Source: an uncultured Ruminococcus sp. (GTDB lineage: Bacteria; Bacillota; Clostridia; Oscillospirales; Ruminococcaceae). From it: a stretch of DNA of 64,000 nucleotides. This document shows positions 16,799 to 25,227 of the stretch, piece after piece (within the stretch, counting starts at the first letter, position 1; every line of letters begins with the position of its first letter). The stretch spans positions 1 to 64,000 of the forward strand of contig CAKSMF010000002.1 of assembly GCA_934474025.1 (NCBI GenBank). Direction: 5' to 3'. The position numbers and the translations under genes are program-made. The notes below the pieces were generated by a model. That model saw only the letters and a list, made by a program, of their open reading frames with translations. It was not told where the DNA came from and searched no databases.

Positions 16799-19426
16799 TT
16801 ACTTCTGGTCAGCGATAGCAGCCTGTGCAGCAGCAAGTCTTGCAATCGGAACACGGAAAGGTGAGCAAGAAACATAGTCAAGACCAATCTTGTGGCAGAA
16901 TTCAACAGATGTTGGGTCGCCACCGTGTTCGCCACAGATACCGCAGTGAAGTGTAGCATTAGCACCCTTACCAAGTTTAACAGCTGTCTTCATGAGAGAG
17001 CCAACGCCTACCTGGTCGAGCTTAGCGAATGGGTCGTTTTCAAAAATCTTCTTGTCATAGTAAGCATCAAGGAACTTACCAGCATCGTCACGTGAGAAAC
17101 CGTAAGTCATCTGAGTAAGGTCGTTAGTACCGAAGCAGAAGAAGTCAGCATTAGCAGCGATTTCGTCAGCTGTAAGAGCAGCACGTGGAATTTCAATCAT
17201 AGTACCAACTTCATATTCGAGTTCAACACCAGCATTCTTGATGATAGCGTCAGCAGCTTCAACAACAATCTTCTTAACGAACTTGAATTCCTTAACATCG
17301 CCAACGAGTGGAATCATGATTTCAGGCTTTACAGTCCAATCTGGGTGCTTAGCCTTAACATTGATAGCAGCCTTGATGATAGCATTTGTCTGCATCTTAG
17401 CGATTTCAGGATATGTTACAGCAAGACGGCAACCTCTGTGACCCATCATTGGGTTGAATTCGTGGAGAGATGCAATAATATTCTTGATAGCTTCAACGGA
17501 CTTGCCCTGTGCATCTGCGAGAGCCTTAATGTCTTCTTCTTCAGTAGGAACAAATTCGTGGAGTGGTGGGTCAAGGAATCTGATTGTAACAGCATTTCCT
17601 TCAAGAGCTTCATAAAGAGCTTCAAAGTCAGACTGCTGCATTGGTTCAATCTTAGCGAGAGCAGCTTCTCTTTCTTCAACAGTATCAGAGCAAATCATTT
17701 CACGGAATGCAGCGATTCTTTCTGGGTCAAAGAACATATGTTCAGTACGGCAAAGACCGATACCTTCAGCACCGAGTTCACGAGCCTTCTTAGCGTCAGC
17801 AGGTGTATCAGCGTTAGTTCTAACCTTAAGAACTCTGTACTTGTCAGCCCACTTCATGATTCTGTCGAATTCGCCAGCGATTGTAGCATCAACAGTAGCG
17901 ATAATGCCTTCATAGATGTTACCTGTTGTACCGTCGATAGAAATGTAGTCGCCTTCAGAGAAAGTCTTTCCAGCAAGTTCAAACTTCTTGTTAGCTTCGT
18001 CCATCTTGATGTCGCCACAACCGGATACACAGCATTCACCCATACCACGAGCAACAACAGCAGCGTGTGATGTCATACCGCCACGAACTGTAAGAATACC
18101 CTGAGCAGCCTTCATACCTGTGATATCTTCTGGAGATGTTTCGAGACGTACAAGGATAACCTTTTCGCCTTTTTCAGCCCAAGCTACAGCGTCATCAGCA
18201 GTGAATACAACCTTACCGCAAGCAGCACCAGGAGAAGCACCAAGACCCTTGCCAAGAGGAGTTGCAGCCTTAAGAGCCTTTGTATCGAACTGAGGGTGAA
18301 GAAGTGTATCAAGGTTTCTTGGGTCAATCATAGCAACAGCTTCCTGCTCTGTCTTCATGCCTTCGTCAACGAGGTCGCAAGCAATCTTGAGAGCAGCCTG
18401 AGCAGTTCTCTTACCGTTTCTTGTCTGGAGCATATAGAGCTTCTTGTTTTCAACAGTGAATTCCATATCCTGCATATCGTGGTAGTGATTTTCAAGAGTC
18501 TGGCAAACCTGAACGAACTGAGCGTAAGCTTCTGGGAAAGTTTCAGCCATCTGAGCGATAGGCATAGGAGTTCTTACACCAGCAACAACGTCTTCGCCCT
18601 GTGCATTTGTAAGGAATTCGCCCATGAGTTTCTTTTCACCAGTAGCAGGGTCACGAGTAAATGCAACACCTGTACCGCAATCATCACCCATGTTACCGAA
18701 TGCCATTGACTGTACGTTAACAGCAGTACCCCAAGAGAAAGGAATATCATTGTCACGTCTGTAAACGTTAGCTCTTGGGTTATCCCATGAACGGAATACA
18801 GCCTTGATAGCACCCATAAGCTGTTCCTTAGGGTCTGTTGGGAAGTCTGTACCAATCTTAGCTTTATATTCAGCCTTAAACTGTGAAGCGAGTTCCTTAA
18901 GGTCATCAGCATCAAGTTCAACGTCCTGAGTAACGCCCTTCTTAGCCTTCATTTCGTCGATAAGTTCTTCAAAGTACTTCTTACCAACTTCCATAACAAC
19001 GTCTGAATACATCTGAATAAATCTTCTGTAGCAGTCCCAAGCCCATCTTGCGTTACCGGACTTTTCAGCAATTGTTTCAACAACAGTTTCATTAAGACCG
19101 AGGTTGAGGATAGTATCCATCATACCAGGCATAGAAGCTCTTGCACCTGAACGTACAGAAACGAGAAGAGGATTTTCCTTATCACCGAACTTCTTACCTG
19201 TGATTTCTTCCATTTTAACGATATATTCGTTGATTTCAGCCTGAATTTCGTCACTAATACCGCCGTCCTCATAATACTGAGTACAAGCTTCTGTAGTGAT
19301 TGTAAAACCCTGAGGAACAGGGAGACCGATGTTAGTCATCTCAGCGAGGTTAGCACCCTTACCACCGAGAAGTTCTCTCATGTTTGCATTACCTTCAGAA
19401 AAAAGGTAACAATATTTGTTTGCCAT
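16799..19426 (-). CDS. ppdK: pyruvate, phosphate dikinase
   Basis: PPDK interconverts pyruvate, ATP and phosphate with phosphoenolpyruvate, AMP and pyrophosphate, and is a central glycolytic/gluconeogenic enzyme in anaerobic fibre degraders. The 875-residue length fits. The N-terminal ATP-grasp half starts with LLGGKGANLAEMTNIGLPVP. The phosphohistidine swivel motif GGMTSHAAVVARGMG is near residue 450, and the C-terminal TIM-barrel PEP-utiliser carries GTNDLTQMTYGFSRDD and CGICGEHGGDP. Codon choice looks strongly biased, as for a highly expressed gene. The ribosome site is GGAGG. A small TTTACC/GGTAAA hairpin lies in its leader (19452-19469). Confidence 0.98.
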   Translation of the reverse strand: MANKYCYLFSEGNANMRELLGGKGANLAEMTNIGLPVPQGFTITTEACTQYYEDGGISDEIQAEINEYIVKMEEITGKKFGDKENPLLVSVRSGARASMPGMMDTILNLGLNETVVETIAEKSGNARWAWDCYRRFIQMYSDVVMEVGKKYFEELIDEMKAKKGVTQDVELDADDLKELASQFKAEYKAKIGTDFPTDPKEQLMGAIKAVFRSWDNPRANVYRRDNDIPFSWGTAVNVQSMAFGNMGDDCGTGVAFTRDPATGEKKLMGEFLTNAQGEDVVAGVRTPMPIAQMAETFPEAYAQFVQVCQTLENHYHDMQDMEFTVENKKLYMLQTRNGKRTAQAALKIACDLVDEGMKTEQEAVAMIDPRNLDTLLHPQFDTKALKAATPLGKGLGASPGAACGKVVFTADDAVAWAEKGEKVILVRLETSPEDITGMKAAQGILTVRGGMTSHAAVVARGMGECCVSGCGDIKMDEANKKFELAGKTFSEGDYISIDGTTGNIYEGIIATVDATIAGEFDRIMKWADKYRVLKVRTNADTPADAKKARELGAEGIGLCRTEHMFFDPERIAAFREMICSDTVEEREAALAKIEPMQQSDFEALYEALEGNAVTIRFLDPPLHEFVPTEEEDIKALADAQGKSVEAIKNIIASLHEFNPMMGHRGCRLAVTYPEIAKMQTNAIIKAAINVKAKHPDWTVKPEIMIPLVGDVKEFKFVKKIVVEAADAIIKNAGVELEYEVGTMIEIPRAALTADEIAANADFFCFGTNDLTQMTYGFSRDDAGKFLDAYYDKKIFENDPFAKLDQVGVGSLMKTAVKLGKGANATLHCGICGEHGGDPTSVEFCHKIGLDYVSCSPFRVPIARLAAAQAAIADQK

Positions 19427-19498
19427 TGGTATATACCTCCGTTTTTTTAACTTTACCGGAAGTGGTAAAAAAAGTAACTACCATTCCGACTTATATAT

Positions 19499-19507
19499 AT
19501 TATAGCA
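19499..19507 (-). promoter_or_regulatory. ppdK promoter (extended -10)
   Basis: The minus strand carries TGC immediately before TATAAT (19499-19504), an extended -10. A good -35 box is not visible at 17 nt (TGGTAA). The leader is about 65 nt. Confidence 0.6.
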
Positions 19508-19859
19508 CACTTCAAAAAAAATTACCATATATACATTAGTAAAAATTCGCTTGTTATTTTGTAGCATAATACACAAAATTTCACAAAAAAAAACAAATCC
19601 GGAAAAAAAGACTTGCAATTATTGTTAATCTTTGTAATAATATAAGGTAAGTATAAAAATTTCTGGAAATATAATTAAAATATTTAAAATTTTAATAATA
19701 TATTAATAAGCTGTAAAGAAGTTAAATAATTTGAATACAGCGATAATCCTCTTTCTTACTAAAAAAACACAAAACATATATTCTTTAAAGGTGAATTTAC
19801 AGCATTTTTATATATTTTTTTATTTTAATTAAAAAAACAAAGATTTTTCTGTATTTTTA
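19508..19859 (+). other. very A/T-rich intergenic stretch, possible short transcript
   Basis: No protein-coding frame is convincing. On the plus strand TTGCAA (19613-19618) with AATAAT 17 nt later could be a weak promoter. GCTGTAAA (19710-19717) is complementary to TTTACAGC (19796-19803), which is followed by ATTTTTATATATTTTTTT. This could close a non-coding RNA of about 95 nt with a U-rich end, but A/T-rich DNA makes chance pairing easy. Confidence 0.25.
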
Positions 19860-19900
19860 TGTTATAATATATGTATGTTATTTTAATGGAGGGATTTTAT

Positions 19901-20287
19901 ATGGCGATGGAATATTATATAATTAAAAATAAATTAATAAACTATAAAGGCAATGAAAAAAATGTCATAATCCCAAAGGGCGTTACAGACATATGTTTCA
20001 AGGCATTTCAACATAAACAACTTATAAGTGTAACTATTCCTGATAGCGTTACAAGTATAAACGAAACTGCATTCTATTGGTGCAATAATCTCCGAAATGT
20101 AATTATAGGCAACGGCATTACAAGCATAAGCAATAAGGCATTTTATCGCTGTGAAAATCTCACCGATATGGAAGTAATGGGTAATAAAATACATAACTCT
20201 AAAGGAATAATCAAACAAACTGATAATCGTTTTAGAATAGATATTATAAGAAAATTAAATAATTTAGGTATACAAATTATATACTAA
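19901..20287 (+). CDS. short BspA-type leucine-rich repeat protein
   Basis: The 128-residue protein carries about three LRR_5 (BspA-like) units: NVIIPKGVTDICFKAFQ, SVTIPDSVTSINETAFYWC and NVIIGNGITSISNKAFYRC. These repeats usually mediate protein or surface binding, but there is no signal peptide or anchor, so this copy is probably cytoplasmic. I chose ATG 19901 for the GGAGGG just upstream. An extended -10 (TGT-TATAAT, 19860-19868) directly precedes it without a clear -35. glmU follows after 16 bp, so the two are likely cotranscribed. The role is unknown. Confidence 0.8.
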   Translation: MAMEYYIIKNKLINYKGNEKNVIIPKGVTDICFKAFQHKQLISVTIPDSVTSINETAFYWCNNLRNVIIGNGITSISNKAFYRCENLTDMEVMGNKIHNSKGIIKQTDNRFRIDIIRKLNNLGIQIIY

Positions 20288-20303
20288 TCAAGGAGGAATA
20301 AAC

Positions 20304-21674
20304 ATGAATAAAGCAATAATACTTGCCGGCGGTCAGGGCAAACGAATGAAAGCCGATATGCCTAAACCGCTTTTTAAAGTTCTTGGCGAACCTATGCTTG
20401 AATGGGTTATTACAGCGTGCGAAAAATCCGGAGTAAATGACATATGCGTTGTTAAGGGATTCAGGGGAGAAATGATTGACGAATACCTGAAAGACCGTTG
20501 TAAAACTGTTTTGCAGGCTGAACGTCTCGGTACTGGTCATGCTGTAATGCAGGCAGTTCCTTTTCTTAAAGAGAACGAATCCGGAAACACTCTTGTTTTA
20601 AACGGCGATGCACCTTTTATAGATGAGGAAACTATTAAAAAATCTCTTGAATACCATTGCGAAAATAACAATTCTGTAACCGTTATTACAGCAGAACTTG
20701 AAAACCCTTTCGGCTATGGACGTATTATCCGTTCTGAAAATGGTATAAGCGGTATCGTTGAACAGAAAGACGCAACAGAAGAACAGCGTAAAATCAAAGA
20801 AGTAAACTCCGGTGCATATTGGTTTAGAACAGCAGATTTAATAAAACTTCTTGATAAGATAACCTGCGAAAATGTTCAGAAAGAATACTATCTTACTGAT
20901 ACTATATCAATAGCTATTTCAGAGGGTAAAAACGCCGGTGCTTATAAATCCGAAAATGCCGATATAATCAAAGGAGCTAACGACCGAAAAGACTTATTGA
21001 ATCTGAATACATATGCACGAATGATGGTCATTGAAAAGCACCTTGCCAATGGCGTTGGATTCACCTGTACAGACGGAGTAATAATTGAAAGAAGTGTTGA
21101 AATCGGCACAGGAACAGAAATACTTCCGTCAACTATAATCCGTGGCAATACAAAAATAGGAAACAATTGTGTTATTGGTGCAAATTCAATTATAGAAAAC
21201 TGCATAATCGGAGATAATGTTATAATAAATAATTCTCAGATATACGATTCTGTTATAGAAAACGATGTAAATATAGGACCTTATGCTCACATAAGACCTG
21301 AATGCATTATTAAAAACGGTGCAAAAATAGGTGATTTTGTAGAAGTAAAAAATTCAACAATAGGCGAAAAAACAGCTATTGCACATTTGGCATACATAGG
21401 AGACAGCGATATAGGAAGAAAAGTAAATATCGGTGCAGGCACGGTTACTGTAAACTACGATGGTATAGCAAAAAGCCGTTGTGTAATCGGAGATAAATGC
21501 TTTATAGGCTGTAACACAAATCTTATCGCTCCTGTAAAACTCGGAAAAGCCGTTTACACTGCTGCCGGAACAACTGTTACAAAGGATATTCCTGATTTTG
21601 CCCTTGCAATAGACAGAGGAATTATGAAAGTAAAAGAAGGTTATACTGTAAGAAAACTTAAATCACAATTATAA
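20304..21674 (+). CDS. glmU: bifunctional UDP-GlcNAc pyrophosphorylase / glucosamine-1-phosphate acetyltransferase
   Basis: GlmU makes UDP-N-acetylglucosamine for peptidoglycan in two steps. The 456-residue length is canonical. The N-terminal uridylyltransferase starts with ILAGGQGKRMKADMPKPL and includes GTGHAVMQA and VLNGDAPFI. The C-terminal left-handed beta-helix acetyltransferase (from about residue 250) shows hexapeptide repeats (VIGANSIIENCIIGDN) and the closing IGAGTVTVNYDGIAKSR region with GDKCFIGCNTNLIAPV. A terminator follows at 21687-21722. Confidence 0.98.
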   Translation: MNKAIILAGGQGKRMKADMPKPLFKVLGEPMLEWVITACEKSGVNDICVVKGFRGEMIDEYLKDRCKTVLQAERLGTGHAVMQAVPFLKENESGNTLVLNGDAPFIDEETIKKSLEYHCENNNSVTVITAELENPFGYGRIIRSENGISGIVEQKDATEEQRKIKEVNSGAYWFRTADLIKLLDKITCENVQKEYYLTDTISIAISEGKNAGAYKSENADIIKGANDRKDLLNLNTYARMMVIEKHLANGVGFTCTDGVIIERSVEIGTGTEILPSTIIRGNTKIGNNCVIGANSIIENCIIGDNVIINNSQIYDSVIENDVNIGPYAHIRPECIIKNGAKIGDFVEVKNSTIGEKTAIAHLAYIGDSDIGRKVNIGAGTVTVNYDGIAKSRCVIGDKCFIGCNTNLIAPVKLGKAVYTAAGTTVTKDIPDFALAIDRGIMKVKEGYTVRKLKSQL

Positions 21675-21686
21675 TATATGATACAG

Positions 21687-21722
21687 AATAACGGTTCTTT
21701 TAATTAAGAGCCGTTATTTTAA
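21687..21722 (+). terminator. terminator after glmU
   Basis: AATAACGGTTCTT pairs with AAGAGCCGTTATT (one T-G wobble), followed by TTTAATTA. It separates glmU from the two-component system. Confidence 0.85.
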
Positions 21723-21804
21723 TTATAAATAAAATGATGTTTAAGGTTATTTAAATAAAGACACTTTATAATGTATGTTGGAAAAATATAAGGAGGTATT
21801 TTAT

Positions 21805-22473
21805 ATGAAACTACTTATAGTAGAAGATGAAATTCAATTAGCAGATGCTTTGACAGAAATTCTCAAACGCAATATGTATACAGTTGATACCGTTTATGAC
21901 GGAATTGACGGTCTTGACAACGCTCTAACAGGAATTTATGACGGAATAGTTCTTGATATAATGCTTCCAAGAATGAACGGTATCGAAATACTCCGGAATA
22001 TCCGCAAGGAAAAAATACAAACCCCTGTGCTTCTTCTCACGGCAAGAAGTGAAGTAGAGGACAAGATAAACGGTCTTGACTGCGGAGCGGACGATTATTT
22101 AACAAAACCTTTCGTAACCGGTGAACTTCTTGCGAGAATAAGAGCAATGACACGCCGTAAAGGTGAAATCATAGATGACAATAAACTCGAATACAAGGGG
22201 CTTGAACTCAATAAAAGTACCTGTGCCATAATATATGGCGGAAACGATGTAAAATTAAGTCTTAAAGAGTATCATATTATGGAGATGTTAATTTCAAATC
22301 CTCACCACATTTTGCCTAAAGAACGCATTATTGAAAAAATATGGGGATATGAAAGTGATGTTGAATACAACAATATAGAAGTATATATATCATTTCTGCG
22401 TAAAAAAATTGCTGTATTATCCGCTCCTGTACAAATTAAAACAGCCCGTGGTATAGGTTATTCTTTGGAATAG
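21805..22473 (+). CDS. OmpR/PhoB-family response regulator
   Basis: A 222-residue DNA-binding response regulator. The receiver domain (1-120) has the acidic pair EDE near residue 8, the phospho-acceptor Asp in GIVLDIMLP (about residue 51) and the Lys in YLTKPF. The C-terminal winged helix (about 130-222) has EYHIMEMLISNP and the typical end AVLSAPVQIKTARGIGYSLE. ATG 21805 is chosen for the AAGGAGG upstream. The histidine kinase gene follows after 10 bp. A TATAAT at 21767-21772 lacks a -35 box; the preceding TTTAAGGTTATTTAA contains a TTTAA direct repeat that might be an autoregulatory site (inference). Confidence 0.95.
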   Translation: MKLLIVEDEIQLADALTEILKRNMYTVDTVYDGIDGLDNALTGIYDGIVLDIMLPRMNGIEILRNIRKEKIQTPVLLLTARSEVEDKINGLDCGADDYLTKPFVTGELLARIRAMTRRKGEIIDDNKLEYKGLELNKSTCAIIYGGNDVKLSLKEYHIMEMLISNPHHILPKERIIEKIWGYESDVEYNNIEVYISFLRKKIAVLSAPVQIKTARGIGYSLE

Positions 22474-22483
22474 GAGGTTTTTT

Positions 22484-24256
22484 ATGTTCAGAAAAGCACA
22501 AATGAAACTTTTTGCAGTAATAACAAGTATACTGCTTGCAATTTTTATAATAGTGCTTACTTCAATAAATATTGTTACAAAAACTTTCATGCAAAGACAG
22601 TCACGGGAAGTGCTTCAACAAATAGCTTCCGCAGTTGAATATGATGAAAAAACAGATACTTTCACATTCACTCCGCCCAATGACTTTACTCCCAAACATT
22701 CCGAACCTCCGCCACCGGAAAAAAATAATAATATCATAGTGACTTCCGCAACAGAAACAATCACAGAAACCACAACGGAAACCACAATTATTCAGCAAAC
22801 CACAGAAGAAGAAATAACTGTTCCCATTGAGACAGAATCTCCGGAAATTCCAGAAACAGAAGAACAGTTAGTTGAAGTTGAACCCGAAACAGAAGAGCAG
22901 ACAGAACCGGAAACAGAACAGCAACCTCCAGAACCCACTCAACCGCCGGAAACACCAACAGAAGAATTTCCGACTGAAAATATTCCGTCAACTGATGAAG
23001 ATTTTCCTCCGGATAACTGGGAGGATTTTGACAGACCGCCGGATTTTCCTGATGATAATCAACACCCCGATGACTTTCCTTTCGGTGATAAAAATAACTG
23101 GTGGAAATACCATTATCATGACAATGAAGAGGATTTCCAACCACAGTCATGTAATGATGATTATTCCATTCTTCAACTCGGAAATACTGTTACAACGACT
23201 TCTGTAAAAGAAAACAAAAATATTGAGGATTATAAAAAAGAAGAACCTGTTCCTAAAAGTTTCGGTTCTATAGATTTTTTTGTTATAATGGCGGACGGAA
23301 ACGGAAATTATCTTGCCTGCATGAACAATGATGATTTGACTTTAGAAGATGCACAGCAATATATTACAAAAATTCTTGATTCAAAACATGGCACTGGAAT
23401 GATGAACAATTATCAGTATTACAATATGAAAAAAGATAATGGCACACTTATTGCCCTTACTGATAAAAGTGAAGAAAAAAAGGTACTGAAACAGTTCATA
23501 AGAACTACTATTATGATAGGTTCATTAACATTGGTGTTGCTTTCATTTGCCGGATACTATCTTAGTAAAAAAAGCATAGAACCTATAAAATCAGCTTTTG
23601 AGAAACAAAAACAATTTATTTCAGATGCAAGCCACGAACTTAAAACTCCGCTTACTGTAATTTCAGCAAACGCAGATGTTTTATCGGGTGAAATAGGAGA
23701 AAACAAATGGCTGAATTACATAAAATCACAAACCGACAGAATGAATCTTCTTGTAAACGACTTGTTAAGCCTTACACGTCTTGAAAATAACAATGCTAAT
23801 TTTATATTTACTGATTTCAATTTAAGTCTTGCTATAACAAATACTGCGTTGCCTTTCGAATGCAGGGCATTTGAAACAAACAAAAAATTCATAGTGGACG
23901 TTGAGGACGGTCTCACAATAAACGGCAGTGAACAGCACATTAAACAAATGACTGCTATTTTCATTGATAACGCCCTTAAATACTCCAATGACGGAGGAAT
24001 AGTCCGTGTAAGTCTGAAAAAACAAAACGATAAAAAAGTTTTATCCATATATAACACAGGTTCAGGCATAAAGGACAGCGAAAAAGATAAGATTTTTGAG
24101 AGATTTTACAGAACAGATGATTCACGCACACGTATTTCAGTAGGCGGTTATGGACTTGGACTCGCAATTGCAAAATCAATAATAGACAAACATAAATTCA
24201 AAATATCTATTGAAAATTTTGAAGGCGAAAGCATAAACTTTATAATAACAATGTAA
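22484..24256 (+). CDS. membrane sensor histidine kinase with Pro/Glu/Thr-rich extracellular domain
   Basis: The 590-residue kinase partners the preceding regulator. Two membrane helices (about 9-29 and 341-363) enclose an extracellular sensor of about 310 residues. Part of this (about 70-215) is extremely low complexity: Thr/Glu stretches, then Pro/Glu/Asp runs such as PPDFPDDNQHPDDFPFGD. A folded segment (about 255-325) lies before the second helix. The cytoplasmic part has the H-box FISDASHELKTPLTV (His about residue 384), N-box DNALKYS, GSGI, FERFYRTD and G2 box GGYGLGLAIAK. No HAMP signature is obvious. The signal is unknown; an acidic unstructured ectodomain could sense cations or wall components (inference). 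Confidence 0.93.
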   Translation: MFRKAQMKLFAVITSILLAIFIIVLTSINIVTKTFMQRQSREVLQQIASAVEYDEKTDTFTFTPPNDFTPKHSEPPPPEKNNNIIVTSATETITETTTETTIIQQTTEEEITVPIETESPEIPETEEQLVEVEPETEEQTEPETEQQPPEPTQPPETPTEEFPTENIPSTDEDFPPDNWEDFDRPPDFPDDNQHPDDFPFGDKNNWWKYHYHDNEEDFQPQSCNDDYSILQLGNTVTTTSVKENKNIEDYKKEEPVPKSFGSIDFFVIMADGNGNYLACMNNDDLTLEDAQQYITKILDSKHGTGMMNNYQYYNMKKDNGTLIALTDKSEEKKVLKQFIRTTIMIGSLTLVLLSFAGYYLSKKSIEPIKSAFEKQKQFISDASHELKTPLTVISANADVLSGEIGENKWLNYIKSQTDRMNLLVNDLLSLTRLENNNANFIFTDFNLSLAITNTALPFECRAFETNKKFIVDVEDGLTINGSEQHIKQMTAIFIDNALKYSNDGGIVRVSLKKQNDKKVLSIYNTGSGIKDSEKDKIFERFYRTDDSRTRISVGGYGLGLAIAKSIIDKHKFKISIENFEGESINFIITM

Positions 24257-24308
24257 CTGTATAAAAAATATTTTTCCGCACATAATACTCGAAAGGAGGC
24301 GGAAATTT

Positions 24309-24743
24309 ATGAACATAACTCCACAGATGTACAGCGAAATGACTAAACAGGCTTCTCCGAAATCCAACTCAAAAGTAAATGTAAGTATAGCTTTTCTGGT
24401 GGGTGGCGGAATATGTACCATAGGACAGATTTTATTAAATATTTTTGAATCGGCAGGACTTGAAAAAACTCCCGCAAGTGCATGGACTTCCATAATACTT
24501 GTAACCGCAAGTGCAATATGTACAGGATTCGGCTGGTATGAAAAACTCGCCAAACACGCCGGAGCAGGTACTCTTGTACCAATAACGGGCTTTTCAAACG
24601 CTATAAGCTCATCTGCAATTGAAGCCAAATCAGAGGGTTTCATACTGGGAGTAGGTGCAAAAATATTCACAATAGCCGGCCCTGTTATACTTTATGGACT
24701 TGCAGCAACCGTTCTTTATGGAATAATATATTATATTTTCTGA
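24309..24743 (+). CDS. spoVAC: stage V sporulation protein AC
   Basis: SpoVAC is the inner-membrane channel component for dipicolinic acid movement in spores. The 144-residue product has several hydrophobic spans and the family signature PITGFSNAISSSAIEAKSEGF-type region, with GVGAKIF and the membrane-end segment GPVILYG. A strong AAAGGAGG precedes ATG 24309. The usual partners spoVAD and spoVAE do not follow: a terminator comes immediately after. It sits behind a two-component system rather than in a sporulation operon. A sigma-G/F promoter was not identified. Confidence 0.9.
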   Translation: MNITPQMYSEMTKQASPKSNSKVNVSIAFLVGGGICTIGQILLNIFESAGLEKTPASAWTSIILVTASAICTGFGWYEKLAKHAGAGTLVPITGFSNAISSSAIEAKSEGFILGVGAKIFTIAGPVILYGLAATVLYGIIYYIF

Positions 24744-24749
24744 AAAAAA

Positions 24750-24782
24750 TTATCCCTTGTCATACGGCAGGGGATAAAAAAA
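24750..24782 (+). terminator. terminator after spoVAC
   Basis: TTATCCCTTG (24750-24759) pairs with CAGGGGATAA (24768-24777), one T-G pair. The A-rich sequence on both sides suits bidirectional use. A second small hairpin (CAGGGT/ACCCTG) follows at about 24787-24809. Confidence 0.75.
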
Positions 24783-24809
24783 TAGACAGGGTCTAAAAAA
24801 CACCCTGCC

Positions 24810-25160
24810 TTACACAAATGAATTCAAAATAAATATGTGTAGAACAAAAGAAAGGAGACAACAAAACGAGTGCAAATAACAAAAATATTATTTAACACTA
24901 TAGATATTATAACTTATTTTTAAATATCAGTCAAGCGAAATCAGAAAAAAAATGTTCTTTCGTGACAATTTCTGTCATTTTAAACAATATTCCAATATCT
25001 ATTATAGCGTTTTATACAAAGGATTTTTAATGAATTTTATATTTCAAATAAGAAAATATCACAAAACATACCATAAGTTAACACAAAATACATAATATCG
25101 ACACAATTTTAATGCATATCTGAAACAATTCGGATATGCATTTATAATATTACTTTTTTC
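24810..25160. other. A/T-rich gap without a clear gene
   Basis: Only short features are visible. A GTG-started 17-codon frame (24870-24923) has AAAGGAG upstream but at a long 12-nt spacing. A palindrome TGACA-N5-TGTCA lies at 24963-24977. A 10-bp hairpin AATGCATATC/GATATGCATT (25111-25142) lies just before the next promoter and may end leftward or rightward transcription. None is strong evidence for a gene. Confidence 0.4.
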
Positions 25161-25189
25161 TTGCATTTTACTAATGTATATGTTATAAT
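25161..25189 (+). promoter_or_regulatory. promoter of the phosphopantetheinyl transferase operon
   Basis: TTGCAT (25161-25166), 17-nt spacer ending in TGT, TATAAT (25184-25189). The TGT makes it also an extended -10. Confidence 0.8.
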
Positions 25190-25227
25190 ATTGCTGAATG
25201 ATTTTGCTATAAAAGGAGGAGATAATT

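Noticed and set aside
17345..18070. 241-codon frame opposite ppdK
   Set aside because: Antisense shadow of the strongly codon-biased ppdK gene; the protein is Ser/Cys/Phe-rich with no family features.
24870..24923. GTG-started 17-codon frame after spoVAC
   Set aside because: The AAAGGAG is 12 nt away, the peptide is very short and A/T-driven, and no context supports translation.
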